Assembly (NCBI GenBank): GCA_964019055.1
Contig: OZ025212.1
Coordinates: 1,890,657-1,954,656 of the forward strand
DNA: 64,000 nucleotides
DNA from: Anthopleura xanthogrammica
Taxonomy: Eukaryota; Cnidaria; Anthozoa; Actiniaria; Actiniidae
Direction: 5' to 3'
Position numbers and translations under genes: made by a program. The notes under the pieces were generated by a model. The model was not told the DNA's origin, did not search any database, and saw only the letters and a program-made list of their open reading frames with translations. Shown in pieces: positions 23,601 to 38,600 of this stretch (position 1 is its first letter; every line of letters starts with the position of its first letter).

Positions 23601-26600
23601 AAAATTCCTGGAAACTCCCCTGCAACATTTTTCTTAATCCTTGATTCTTTTGTTTTACAGCTTTTAGACGTGTTGAAGTTTTATACAGGCTTTGAAATCA
23701 ATGATGTAACTGGTAAGTCTATAGGTTTATTGCATTGGATTGGATTGGTAGAGTGTTAGTTGGGTTGGGTTGGGTTGTCAGTAGGTGTTTTAAGGACATT
23801 TGTCTGGTAGGTTGTTTGTGAGGCATTGTTAGGGTGTTGCAAGAGGATTCTCAAGGCTGTTAAATTTTGTAATTCCGTTCCCATTTGCTAAGAATTCACA
23901 TGATATAGTGCTTTTTTAGAGCTATGAAGTGTACTCTTATAATAACCCTACATATTTCCAAGGTATGCCACTTACAGACCATGAAATGGTTGACATTCAT
24001 TATGACAAGATGGGCTCTTTACAAGTAAGTCCTTTGGCTTTGCACCTGTTATATGTTGTATCCCCTAACCCTGAGAAGATTAAACAAAAATTTTTGGTTT
24101 TTAATTGTATATTGAAACTCAGTCTGTCCATAAACCATTTCACTGATAGTGTTATCTTCTCCTGAAAACTCTGTTTTGTACTCTTTGGTGTCACACCTGC
24201 AGTAAAACTTCATAATGTTCACTTCAACGTTTTCTTACTATTTTTCACAGAAGGCAGTGTTCAAGTACTTTCCAGAGCTGCAAGAATTTGCCATGAGTAA
24301 CATTGCAGGAATAGACACGCGGGACACACTTTTACAACACTTTGGAAAGCTCTCGTAAGTAGCACATAATTTTACTCAATAATACCGTCTAAATTGTACC
24401 AAAACTTACACTCCTTACACTCCCAGTTTCAATGTCGGATTTCATATTCGGCACATGTGAAATTCGATGTCTATACTGGGCCTTAATTAATTTACGTTAT
24501 TACACAATCAGATGGATTGAAAACTTAGCTTCACACTTAGTATTAATCATATTTTTGTTTAATATTTTTATTTTTTAACCTTATTGTCCCAGCATTTTAA
24601 CCTTACTAATTCCCTTTTTCTTTTGATTCCAGGGACAAAACGTTGAATGATATTGCTGTTCATCTTAAGCTACTTGCTTCTTCTACTGACAGTCATGCTG
24701 AAGAAAACAGAGATTTCTTGCTGGAAATGCTGGTACAAAAAAATACAAGTTCCTGTTTATTTTCAATTCTGTTGAGCTTTTATTTTACTGGAATTGTTTA
24801 GTTTGGCATGGTGAACAAATTAAGAGCCAAGGTTTTTTTTTTGGCCCTTGAAATTTTACATTCATGTATGAGGCCCAAAAAGTGACATGGCATTAAAACA
24901 GCGACACAAGACCCATGATCTAGCGATAAACAACAGACTACTTTAAAAAAATCTGACAAGCACACAAGAACAATATTATTCAGACAGAGGACCCCCCTCC
25001 CCCTCCATAGGGCCTCATATCATTTAATTTTCTCACAGAATAACCCTTAACCTAGTTTCCTTCATATCTTGTTTTGGTGTTGTCACACCATGTGATCCCT
25101 TCCCACAACTGGATCGCATGGCATGACAACACTAAAACGGGATGCAAAGGAGACTACCCTTACTGTTGTTGTGTTTAGATATCAAGACACGAAAGAAGGT
25201 TGTCTCAGATTGATGCTATTAATGACATGCCACTGTACCCTACAGAACAGGTGATCACACAAGACTCTAATTTAAGACTTATATATTCACTCTACAAATG
25301 AACTATTCTTTTAATATATTATTGTGATTCTCAATATTTTGCAAACCTGGTAGTGTAAGTTTGCCGATGTAATTTAGTTTTTCACTGCCGCCAGTCAAAA
25401 ATATAAAAGGTTCTGACTAATTATTTATGATTGACGGCAGCAAAAAACAATTTCACAAGTCGTTGAAATGTCTGAGTTTGCAGAATATTGAGAATCACAG
25501 TGAGTATATTTTGCAGTACATAAGCATGATTTTCAAAATAAAATAATCGCCGGTCAACGGTCAATGTTCAGCCAAATTTGGTACTTGACCAGTCAAATAC
25601 AGTTTTGAACGCACATGTTGACTGGTCATATTTGAATAAAATAGAATAGAATATCATACACAGGACATCTTGACCAGTGTATGACTGGCTGTTATTTTGA
25701 GCCATGATGTGCTTTCACATACACAATCATAATAATTATTGTACTATATTGAATGAACCTGTTTTATCACAGATCTTATGGAATGAGAATATTGTTCCAA
25801 CACAGTACTATTCAGGAGAGGGTAAGTTGATATAAGAAATATTTGATGTAGAACTTCTATGACCATGTGCAGTGGTAGTCAATTTAATGTTCAGCCATAC
25901 ACTTCACTTCAGACTAAAATCTGAAACATTTATTACACCTCCTTACCTTGTGCATAATGTTTTGCCATTTCCTGGATAAATTCTACCAATGTCCTGTGAT
26001 TGGATTGCTGCATATGCTCATATCCATTACTTAAGACCTTTGATGAGGTGTTGCTAAGAAACTGTGTTTTCTTTTAGATTGTCTTGCTCTCCCTAAACTC
26101 AACCTTCAGTTCCTGACTCTCCATGATTACCTTTTACGTAATTTGAATCTCTTTCGCCTGGAATCAACATGTAAGTAAGATTGTGTCTTTCCAAAGCACG
26201 TAAGTTTGATTGACGGAAGCAAAAATGCCAAACGCTTGGAGTCAATTAGGTCGCAGAAATATGAATAGCACTGTAACGACTAGTAGTAAAATAGCAGGGA
26301 TAAACATTTGTATTAGACAAACAAAGATAAACAAAATTCTAAGCCAATGCTGCTGACTCTTGACCCCCGGAAGGAGGATTGTTAGACCTCCTTTTCTCAC
26401 ATGTCAGAAACATGAGCAAAAGAATCCAACCATATATCCTCCATCAATGGCAAACATTTCTTGATATTTAAACAAGTGGGTTTTTTTTATTTGTAGATGA
26501 AATAAGGCAAGATGTAGAAGATATTGTGTCGAGAATGAAGCCATGGTAAGCCAGCCTCTCTGGATGTTAGTTTCAGGATTTCAATTGCTTTTGAGGTCTA

Positions 26601-29600
26601 TTTTAAATGAAATACCCCATACTTCCTCATCATACCTCCTGATTTACTTATTTAACCTTACCCCAGGGTTCTTGAAATTCCACAACCAGGAAAGCACAAA
26701 AGAGGAATGCAGTAAATCTTCATTTTGATTTATTCTCTGATAAATTTAATTTTTTTTCCTGTCCAGTATCCTAAATTTGGCTTATGTAGTGGGCTGTATT
26801 TTCGATCTATGCCTGTGGTCTGGTATCCTGATGTAATCTGCATGCATGCATGCGATAACGGGCTGCTAAATGACAAAAATGGAAAAGTATATGGAGAAAA
26901 AATGTTGACCATCCTAAAATTGGTCAAGATAGGGAAAAACAGTGCTATCTGCCTTGAAAACGGACCTCAACCTAACAGCCTTGGTCTATATATTCTAGAC
27001 CTCCGACTGGAAAATAACCTCTATTTATCTTTGGCTTTAATTGTGAAATCTTTTTTTTTCTCTCTCTTACCAGGCAAAATGAAGCTGGAAAAACAGAGTT
27101 TGCTGGATGGGCAAGAATGGGCACTGTTAGTAGTTTTACATTCCTTGTTCCAAAAGCTCAAATTATTTATTTATGAGGACTAGAATAACCAAAGGGAAGA
27201 TACTGGGACTGGAGGGGGATTTTGGTATAGGGGATTTCCTTGCAATTGCGATATAATCAAATCATTTTTACTAACTAGTGAACCACCAGTAGAATCAAGA
27301 TAGTAATTGAATAAAGAATCGAAAAAATGATGGAGCAACGCAAATAGCAGAATAGTTCCCTCGAAAATTCCCTGCACTATCTTGAAAGGCAGTCATGCCT
27401 TTGCATCAAAGTGAGACATGAGGTGACCATGCAATGATAGAGACTTTTTTTATCACTTGGACAATATTGTTTACATGTCTGTTTTTGCAAGGGGTCACCT
27501 CGTGTCTCACTTCAATGCAAAGGCACAGCTACCTTTCAAGATGGTGCAGGGAACTTTCAAGAACTTTTAACTTTCAAATACAATTTTCAGCTAATGAATA
27601 AACACATAATTAATATGAATTTTTATCTTTGCAGAAAATTGAAAATTTTAGTGTAGTAGAGGTGAGTATTTATTTATTTAAGATTGTGTTTAATTTAAGG
27701 GAGTTTTGGTCATGTCATCTGTTAGTCCAAGTGGCCTATTACCTCTGACATCTTCATCTGAATTATTGAAATTAAAATTACTTTTTCTCCTTAGGTTTCC
27801 AAACCAAATATTGGTGAGAATCGGCCATCACAAGTAAGAGCAGACATAACCATCAACTTGTCCATGAGAGAAGGAGTAAAAGGAGAATGGGAAGGTGAAA
27901 TATATTCATTTTTATCTGGGTAACCCTTTTAGTGATCAAGCAATTACAAACAGTTACCTGTGCCATCCTGAAAGGTAGCCAGGCCTTTGCATCAAAGATA
28001 GACGAAAGGCACGATGGCATAGGGAACTGTGAAGGACACTATTGAAAAAAACCTTATCGCTAATCACCACTGCAAGTATAGCAGTGGTGCAGCTCAATGG
28101 GGTTGCACTGAAAGCAACCTCTGGCAGCCGTTATACAGTCCATGTATGACCCTGGAGCACCGCTCTAACCAGTTTGAATTAGTAAGGGTTGATTTGAGAG
28201 GAGGGAGGAAAAACGGAAAAGCACTCAGAATCAGAAAGAGGTCCAACAAACTCAGCTCAAATGGGGTGACTGGGATTAGAGCCTCCAGATATGTAGTCAT
28301 TTTCCATGAAAGTAATGTGATAGTTTTTCCAGTACATAACACAGCATGCATTTTGCTTTGTCTTTGTACAGGTCTTCGTAAGCATGATATTGTGTTCCTC
28401 ATCACAGTCAGACCAACTCAAACTTCTTTCAGATATAAATATGACAGGACAAAACCTTACAGAGAACAGGTAGGGGAAGAGCTCATTAGGTTTTACTTTG
28501 AAACCTTTATAAAGCGAATATTTTGTGGAGGATAAGATAAAGGATGGTCAGTGGGGTGCAGGATGATCAGTGAGGTGCAGGATGGTCAGTGAGGTGCAGG
28601 GTGATCAGTGAGGTGCAGGATGGTCAGTGAGGTGCAGGGTGATCAGTGAGGTGCAGGATGGTCAGTGGGAGTGGAGGATGGTCAGTGAGGTGCAGGATGG
28701 TCAGTGGGGGTGCAGGATGGTCAGTGAGGTGCAGGGTGATCAGTGAGGTGCAAGATGGTCAGTGGGGGTGCAGGATGATCAGTGGGGGTGCAGGATGATC
28801 AGTGAGGTGCAGGATGGTCAGTGGGGTGCAGGATGGTCAGTGGGGGTGCAGGATGGTCAGTGGGGTATAGACATGATAAAATATATAAGTTGTTATCTAA
28901 TTGTAAGGAAAAAGTTAAATGCAATATGTAAATTGTTATCTAGTATGGTCTAGATTACGTCAGAGGAGCAGAGGTTGAAGGCATGTTGGATGAACAAGGC
29001 AAGGTGATAGAAGAAGGTAAGTCAAATGATGTAACATATATTATAATTTTATGTCTTTCATGTTATTAATGTTAATGGCATTTATTTTTCCAGGCCCAGA
29101 ACCTAAGCCTGAATTCAAAGGAGATAACCGCACATTCCGTGTATGGCTAGACACTAATCAATACCAGCAGGATATGGCCCTTACTGTCCAAGGATCAGAG
29201 GTAAGTAGTGCACGGTAATAGATGGAAGCATGGGTGACATAGCAGTGAGAGCACTTGCCTCTCAACAATGCAACCCTCAATTTTAAGATCAATAAAGCTA
29301 ACAAAGATGAATAAATTGCAAGTTTTTTTTATAAACAAACAAATTGGCCACTTTAGAAACAAGCAAGAGACTGGATTCCTAGCCAAGTCCATCTGTAATG
29401 CTGTTGATGAGGAACACCCAAAAAATACCATTTTCTGGTATTCTTGCCAGACTCGTAAACTTTTAGTGTATAAAGTAACAGTAACTTGTCATTTCATTTC
29501 ATTTTTTATCACATTTTACAGGATGTTTATGAGAGCTTCAATATTCTAATGAGAAGAAAACCTAAAGAGAACAATTTCAAGGTAAATACAACACTACTCC

Positions 29601-32600
29601 TTCTACGCTCCTTGCTATATGGTTTTATATTTGCAACTTGGTAGGACAATTATATTAAATATATTTATATAGTAAGAGAGACTGGAACATTTAACCACCA
29701 CCTTGCTAGCTCAGTTGATAAGAGCATCAGTCTGTTGTGCAGGAGGTTGTGGTTCTAGTCCCCGTTGGACCAACACTCAGAGTCTTAAAATAACTGAAAA
29801 GGTGCTACCTTCGTAATTACAAAGCTTGGCTTGGATGACCATGTTAATGGTGGCCCCGTCCCTAATCACCTTGAGACGTTAAAAGAGGATGAATTTATCA
29901 GTTGAATTACTGTCAAATTGTATAACATCCTCTTTAAAAAAAAGTTGATTGATTGATTGATTTATCTTCAAATGACTGTTGATTCCCTGGGTCACTATAC
30001 CCAAGAATAAATTATGATTATGATAAAAGACTAAGAAGTCATTTCATTTTCTTAACCAATATAGGCTGTTCTAGAAACCATTCGGGATATGATGAATGCA
30101 GAATGTGTGGTACCTGAATGGCTTCATGATATCTTTCTTGGTTACGATGATCCTACTGCTGCTCATTATAGCAGGTATAATACACAATCAATAAGCAATA
30201 TGATATGCAATCTAGACCCTGGAGGACAAAACAAAAAAATTTCAATCTCCTGAGAATTGGAACCAATTGTTTTTTCCTCCAAATTGAGCTGCATTCCGAC
30301 GTGCTGCAAGGGGTCTATAAGCAGCTAATCTGTATCCACAAGCCATATAGATTAGACATGAATATTGTATATTGCTAATGAAATGTCTAATGTTTAATGA
30401 GATGCAATGAGAAATGGAAAGTATCTTCATGCAAAAAACATTGCACCAGATTCCGACCCTGTACTATATATATACTTGATAAAATTATTTTAAAAATAAT
30501 TTCTTAATATTTCTACAGAATGCCAAACCAAATAAAAACACTGAACTTCAATGACACATTCCTCAATTACCACCACCTGGTTGATTCCTTCCCACAGTAT
30601 GAAGTAAAGGTAAGATATATTCAAAACTGAAATTATTACCAATTATTAGAGTACAAACACTAAAAGTGTGCAAAACTTATCACTATTTAGTACTATTTAT
30701 GTTGCAAGCTTTTAGTGTTTGACATATTCTAACACCTGTTTTGCAAAAGTAATTCCTATTTGTAATTTTCTATTTTTATATGACAAGATTTATGCAATTA
30801 GATGTATATCACCAGTATTTTTCAGTAAATGTTTGTCAGGCTGCACTGTCGTCTCCAGTATTATCTATTAGTTTTTATTGAAGATATAGGAAATGGCGCA
30901 CATGCTGTGTGCAGTTATAAAGCATGCAGGGATTGGCAGAACGCGAGAGAAGTCTTAGGAAAAGCATGACCCATAGCGGAGTGCTTCTCAACACTTCTTG
31001 CATGTTCTGACAATCCCAAGTGCTTTGTAACTTCACACAGCACAGCAAGCAAGAGTAGCCATTATTCTAGATAGGAGTGCAAAACAGAAAGACCACACGT
31101 GCTGTGTGCTCTCATAATGCATGTGCCATCAACCAATAATTTGGAAAGTGAGATTTATACAGTAATTATAATTTATTATCTCACTTCTAGTTCATGACTG
31201 ATGATCCATCAAAGAGGATACCACCTTTCAGGTTAGTGAATAACCACAGGTAGCCCAAGCTTCATGGGAAGTTTTGTAGACACTGATAACTCCAGGTTTA
31301 TGAGGAATGAAAGCATGAGGCTGTAGTGCTTTTATGGTTCCAAAATGTTCCAAATATATTCCCAATTACCTCAACAATATGTCATGTCTATTATTCATAA
31401 TAGACATGACATATTGTTGAGGTAATGGGGAACAAATCAAATGAGATCCTGTTTGCTAAGCAGTTGTTTAAGTAATATCTCAAATTAAACAAGTGCAAGA
31501 CAGTGTTTCATGGGAAGTTTTATAGACACTGAGAACTCCAGGTTTATGAGGAATGAAAGCATGAGGCTGTAGTGCTTTTATTGTTCCAAAATGTTCCAAA
31601 TTGTTTTTATTCATACACTAGAATCGCCATCGTGACAAAATAAGGCTTTGGTGGATATTAAAGAAAGTGTTTCCATGATATTGTCAGAAAACACAAAGTT
31701 ATCAAAACATGTACCTCGTGGAATGTTATGGAAAGCCCTTGATTGACATCCCCCATAAACAACTTCGTCACAACAGCAAATTGTATGATTAGGCATGTGT
31801 GATTGGGAAGTGCTTTTAAGATGGAATTTTGTTAATACTGTCTAACACTTTTTTGTTTTCTGTTCCAGAATCACATTCCCAGATACCAGTGCCTCAAAGA
31901 AGAGGAAACTAGATGAACAGAAGCCAAGCACAACTAAAAAAGAAATTCTTGTTGAGTCTTTTCAAGTGCCAAACAGAGGCCCTTACCCATTCAACCAACC
32001 CAAGAGGTAGGTATTTTATAACTAGTCTAAGTATTTCAAAAGTTCAGGGAGAGACTGGTGACAACCTTGTGGTGCATAAGACTGCATTCTAAGCTTAGTT
32101 TAATTTAGGGGTTGGAAATGGCAGGCCTTTTGGATGTCACTCCCAAAACAGGTAGAGTGAGAATTCAGATTTGTCACGCTGTATACATTTGACTTTACAT
32201 GCCCAAAGGCCTGTGCTCACATTCCTTTGGTAGCGGTCAAAATAGTGGTTAACTTGACCATTACTTCAAAGCCAACTGCCTGCTATTTTTAAATCTCACA
32301 GTCCTATGCACCACAAACATGTTATTGATCTTCTTTTGAAAACAATACGATGCCAATTGTGCTAGTTTCTAATTGTAAAACCTTACATATTGGTTTATTT
32401 ATTGAATAATAGAAATGCAGTTCCATTCACACCAACTCAAGTTGAAGCAATCCGTGCTGGGATGCAACCAGGACTGACCATGGTAAATCATTTGGTTTCA
32501 GATTATCTAGACCAAGTTTATTCACTCATTCATTCTTATTTCTCTTCTCTTTTCATTCTCCTCCTTTCCACCTCACCTTACCTCCACACTTTTACCCGTT

Positions 32601-35600
32601 AATCTCCCCCAAGTGTTTGAATCTTCTTTTTCTGGTTTCATCCATGCCTTCATCTCCCATCCATTCACCCACCCTTCCATCTATTCCATCACATTCATCC
32701 ATCTAGCCAGCCATCCATCCATCCATCCATTCATCCATCCATCCGTCCATCCATCAATCCATCCGTCCGTCCGTCCATCCATCCATCCATCCATCCATCC
32801 ATCCATCCATCCATCTATCCATTAATATCATCCCATTCCAACTCTCCATACGTCTGTGAGACCATGTCTCATCCTTTCAATCCATCTAGCCATTAGTCCA
32901 TCCATCCATCTCTTTCTATCCATTAGTCCATCTGTTCCATTTCAGCATGTGATCATTCACCTTTAATTTGTTGATGGATAGGTTGTTGGTCCCCCTGGTA
33001 CTGGTAAGACAGACGTGGCTGTTCAGATCATCTCAAATCTCTACCACAATTTCCCTGAACAGAGAACACTACTGGTAACCCATTCTAACCAGGTAATCAT
33101 ATAAATCAATGATCAAAATAATCAAGGCAAAACATTGCAAAGAACTGCACAATAGGCCTGAGACATGGTCTAGTTTAGTGACTTTGTCCCATTCAATATT
33201 CACTGTGCAAAGAGTCAAGTCAGCTTGTCGCCTTTCTGAACTTGATGATAGTGTTCATGAAAGTGAATCAAGCTGGAACAAAATTATTATAATTGTCTTT
33301 ATAATAATTATTGTTATCCTATTTTTCATTTATTTGCAATTTTTTTGCATTTTCAATAATTTTCAAAACCTAACTCAAACCTTTTTCAAGGTTAAATCTC
33401 TCTTAAAACAGAGCTCTACAATGAGTGGAATAAAGGATATCAATGGTGAACTTAAGCCCTGTCATATGTTGCTGTAAAGCTTGGTTCACACTAACATCAG
33501 AATCAGAATCAGAAAGAACATTCACATACTCAGTACCACATTTATCACTTGGGTGTGAAAAAAGACAAGCACTGTTAATGATCAGTACACAACTGATTCT
33601 GCGTATGTTGCTTAAGATTACAATTCGGACACTATTGTAAACCAGGTGTAACAATATATTTTGATTGGATGATCTCAATTTATAATTAATAATACAAGGT
33701 CATTTCAGGGGGAAGACCTGCATTATAAGCCAGCAGTGCCATAAGTTGATGTATCTGCAGTCTAACATGGAGTGCATGTTTCTTGGTGTTTTCGTAGGCA
33801 TTGAATCAACTCTTTGAAAAGATTATGGCACTAGATATTGATGAACGCCACCTGTTACGTCTTGGTCATGGTGAAGAAACACTTGAAACAGAGAAAGATT
33901 TCAGCAGGTAACCCTTCTTACGTACAACACAAATTATTTGGAAATCTTTCAGTTATGACTAAGGGCTACAGCAAAGCTAAGATAGATAACAAACAGCTAT
34001 GTTAGCCCTGAGTGTGCTTTCACATGGTCTCTTGTGTGGAACCTAGCATAGTGGATCAACAACAGGCTGAAAAGTTGATAAAGTTGTGCCATGTGGGATT
34101 CAAGAAATGATGATGATAATGATAACCATGACGTATAGATTATTTCTTCCACAATTATTTATTCAATTGCCGAGCTTTCGCACTAAATGATGGTGGGAGA
34201 AACAATCTTATACGTGTTCATCATGGTTATCCCCACATACAATAACATTTTAGATAATGATAACGTTATAGACCCTTTTCAAATATGGTGTCTATGATGT
34301 CAAGCGAGGAGAATGAGAATGTCCTGGATGTAAAAACCCAATGATTTCCACTAGCAGCGTCTGGGACTAGAATGCCCCTGATTTCAAAACACAATCATTA
34401 TAACTCATAACATCTGGGACATTCAAAGACTCCTCGTTTGACGTCATAGATTCCATATTTGAAAAGGGTCTATAGTCTGAGTTTTTTACAAGCCTTTACT
34501 GATGAAATAAAGATATATATGTTAGGAAAACCAATCTGTTAGAGAAGGCTGGCTATATATGTAGCTTAGGTAGCAAAATAAATGGGTGGATTGCTTCAGT
34601 AGTAATGGAAGTCACATTTTGGACCATAGGTGTTAGGAAAGTATTAAAACCTGGCTGTGAATGTTAGATTCAAGAATAAAACTTTACAATATTTTATGAT
34701 CAAGGAGGATTAAGAAAATAGGTTGTGTTAGAGAAACCACTCCTGTTGATACAACCCTCCAAAATTAACATGCAACATGCAGAACACACATTAGCCTGAG
34801 CTGCTGATGTGTACTGATGTTACATACAAACTATTAAGTAAAAATTCATTTTGACTACTGTTCAGATTTGTGAGAAACAGATAATAATAGCTTTTCCTGT
34901 AATGTTTATCAGGTATGGACGTGTGAATTTCGTGCTTGCAACAAGATTGGAACTGCTCAAAGAAGTCCAAAGATTACAGGTATACAATTTATAGATAGAC
35001 TAGATTAAGATGTTCAGAAATGATGGGCTATCTGTGCATCTGCAGCACATATGTTATGCATGTCTGGTGCCTTTTTGAGTTCATCATTTCAATCAGCATT
35101 TTGATTTTTATTCCAATTTTTTGGAGCTTTTTCATCTTGCATAACAAAACTTCAAAACAAAGAAGCACATAAATTTCAAATTAGCAAATCTAATTTCAAA
35201 AAACATTGTCAAGTCCTGTCAATAATCAATCCTAGTTGTGTTGACAGTAACATCCATCCCTTACAACAATGGTAATAAAACAATAATGTAATATTTACTT
35301 AATTTTCACTATAATAACCCAAGCTCAGTAGTTGCAAGTTGCCCAATGGAATTTGTTTTTTCACTGCCGCCAAAAATCAAAAATCAAAAATCTAAAAGGT
35401 ACTGACTGATTAATTTCGATTGACAATAGCAAAACAATCTAATCTACAACAAATTTCAGTGTGCAGCGAGTTGCTTGCAGCTACAAGTTCATGTAATATT
35501 TTCTAATATTAAAAAGTGCTATCAATCACAATATGTACAGGAGAGTTTTGGTGTCCATGGTGATGTGTCATACACATGCGAGACTGCTGGTTATTTCTAC

Positions 35601-38600
35601 TTATATCAGGTGATGATTTTTATTTATTTTATTTCCAACCCAGGGGTAAATTCTGTTGCTCATTTCTTGCTCCTTTAAAAAAATTCTGGAAGCAAGAAAA
35701 GCATGAAGAAACATGATACAGAATTTATCCCTGGTTCCAGAGGAAGAAGCCTCCACAAGCTCTTTAGCTTTAACTTTTTATTGTGTCAAAATAATAATCT
35801 ATCTATCTATGAAGAATGACTTACTTGCAACAAGGAAGGTGGAATGTCTGTAGAAGAATATAGAGAAGATTTCTTGTCTCAAAAATGTGTTCTTTTGTGC
35901 CAGGTTGTTTCACGGTGGGAAGAATACAAGAGCAAACTGAGGAGTGAGGTAAAGAAAGGGTATTATGGAATACAATTATAACATTAAAATTAATGATGCT
36001 GATGAAGACTAGCAGCTTGCAGTCAAAACCTTATGTTCCTCTCCACAAATGACCCTCAACCAAACAAATTATATCATTTACTAAATTTTCATGATGAATG
36101 ATATTTTCCATTGGTCTTAGGGACAAGGTCAAAACAATTGTCCAAAATAGGGACCCAATTTTATTGATTTTGGTGGTGGGTACCGGTAAATACCCCCTCC
36201 CCCCTCAGAGACCTGTTGAAATGCTCGATACTGGGTGTCAGTAGTGACTATTTCTATCCACAAATACGTTGTTTAGCATACATGAAAACCTACAGTACAT
36301 TCATTTGTGCGATTTGACTTTCAATTTTGGAGAAATTTGAGGACAAAATCCAGGATTTCACTTCCAGAGGTGGTGGGTACCGGGTAACACCACCCCTCCC
36401 CTCCAAATCGGGTACCGTAAGATCACAATTGTTTTGACGTTATCCCTTACTTACCACTGTTTTCATTGCTATGCGCTGATCAAGACACCAGTCACAACAG
36501 GGAAATCGGGCAATACGCTGCTGTCAATCAAACAAATTGTTCGGTACGTTAACATACTCTGATTGACAGCAGTGTATTGCCTGGTTTCCATTTTGCAACT
36601 GTTGATTCGATCAGCAATGAAAACAGGGGTAACCCATGAAATAGTTAGTACACTAAAAAGAAGTTAGTAGATCTCGTTTTCATTGTATTCTTTTGTGTCT
36701 ATTTGGCTGTTCAAGGGTTACAGTGAATTGACTATTATTTATTTCATGTCTTATATGGAATCACTCTATTTGGTAATCTATATTGCTGCAATGTAAATTT
36801 GAATGTGCTTTTCTTCATCTCCAGAAAGGAAATGTGGCTGCAATCGGTGAACTGTTTCCATTCAAAGAGTTTTTTGCTAATGCACCACAGGTAATGTCAT
36901 TGTTCTTCCAAATTAGAGTAGAAATGTGAGTAGAAATGTTTGCAACTGTTAAAAAGCACTTCAACTAAGAGTGTGTTTAAAAGAGGACCACTAATTTATC
37001 AGTGATTTTAGTTGCTGTCATGTCTCACCCTCATACACTGAATTGAAATATAGCAACCAATTTGAATAACTATTATTCTTGACTGATGCCTTGTGTTCAC
37101 ATGGAAACATAAAAGCATTTTTTCATGTATGAGAGGCTAGTCAATCCAAAGCAATAGTTATTTAAATTTGAAATATATAAATAAATGAATAAAACAAGGC
37201 TGAGTATTTTCTTGCATGGCATCCAATTTTTTTTCCATCAAAAAAGGTTTATTCATGTTTCCTATATGAAAACATCTATCTTACTACATAAATAAACCGT
37301 TTCAAGATGGCAGTTAGTGTTTGAGGCAACGCTTTTTCCATGGAAGAATGTTCATTTCTCAATTCCGTCATTATCAAGTCAAATGCTTTATTGTGCTTGC
37401 AGGACATGTAAGAAATGTTTTTTTTTTTTCTTTAGCCCATCTTTAAGGGTCAGTCCTGGGAAGAAGACACAGAAATCATGGAGGTAGGAGCTCAGTCTTC
37501 ATGTATTATTATACTTACCTGCCCATTTCTAAGGCTTCATGACTGGCCAGTCATGAAGCCTTAGAAGCCTTTATAAACTGACATCGCTGCTCAGATTGCA
37601 GTGGTGTTAATGATGATAATGTTGTTGTGATTGATGATGATGACGATGACTGTATGATGCCTAAAAATCATATTTATCATTATTTTAGTGAGTTTAGAAA
37701 CTTCTCACAAAATCAGTTGTCATTGGAAATAAAATTCTTGTAGATTCATATGCTTGCACAATAGGCCTGGGACATGGACTTGTCTGATGACTTTGTCTCA
37801 TTCAATATTGACTGTGCAAAGAGTCAAGTCAGCTTGTCGCCTTTCTGAACTTGATGATAGTGTTCATGAAAGTGAATCAAGCTGCGACAAACTTTTATGA
37901 ATAGATCAGTTTTTGTATGACTGTGAAAAGTTCAGTGCCGTATGTGTCCCTTGCTGTGACCATGATGTTTTGTAAGACTTTGATTGGCTGATTTTTTTTC
38001 TCCCACAATGTAATTGTCCTGGCAGTGCCGTGACCATGGTGTGACAGTGTCAGCGCTGTGTTCATGCAGTGTTTCAGACATTTGATTGGATGGAGAGTAT
38101 ATTCTCTCTCAATGTGATTGGTCTGGTGGTAGTGCCTTGCCATGTCATGACAGTGTTTGTGCAGCGGGCTTTTCACAGTCATACGAAAACTGCTCTATTC
38201 CTCTAAGAATTTAGTGTTACCTTTCTGTCCCTTCTCTACTGTGGTTAATTGGTTCTTCAATGATTTTCTTTCTTTCTCTTCTAAGGGATGCTATCGTTAC
38301 ATCAAGAAAATCTTCCAACAGCTTGAGGTAAGCAACACCCTTCTGCTACTATACGTACAGTCTTTGCCTTCTGATAATAGTCCAAAGAATGCTGCACAAT
38401 AGGCCTGAGACATGGTCTAGTTTAGTGACTTTGTCTCATTCAATATTCACTGTGCAAAGAGTCAAGTCAGCTTGTCGCCTTTCTGAACTTGATAATAGTG
38501 TTCAAGAAAGTGAATCAAGCTGATACAAAAATCTTCCAATTTTAACAACCTGTGCTGTACTGCTATCCTTTACTTGATCTTATTCTTGTTTTATCTCTTT

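Larger units (their letters stand above)
18642..28469 (+). other. AQR: AQR exon list, exons 3-25
   Basis: Exons: 18642-18682, 18966-19001, 19257-19302, 19986-20060, 20401-20478, 21033-21095, 21465-21533, 21870-21970, 22417-22493, 22789-22853, 22985-23101, 23661-23712, 23963-24024, 24251-24354, 24633-24732, 25179-25250, 25773-25821, 26078-26170, 26497-26545, 27074-27125, 27635-27661, 27795-27894, 28372-28469. Every junction was chosen by GT-AG, phase and match to the family; the summed coding length of all 52 exons is 4272 nt, a multiple of three. Exon 27635-27661 is a 27-nt micro-exon. Confidence 0.88.

Noticed and set aside
28762..28953. Open frame over the minisatellite
   Set aside because: It is entirely generated by the 20-bp tandem unit, with repeated VQDGQWG peptides.
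29700..29775. Functional tRNA gene suggested by A and B boxes
   Set aside because: There is no intact acceptor stem, the cloverleaf does not close, and the boxes continue into a SINE body with a TTGA-repeat tail.
32613..32825. Ser/His/Pro/Ile-rich open frame
   Set aside because: Translation of a CCAT microsatellite inside an AQR intron.
33240..33275. Possible hammerhead ribozyme core (TTGATGA ... GAAAG ... GAATC) in the AQR intronic repeat
   Set aside because: The CUGANGA core has an extra base, no proper stem II follows it, and the GAAA and cleavage-site parts do not align. The two-hairpin ACA architecture explains the sequence better.
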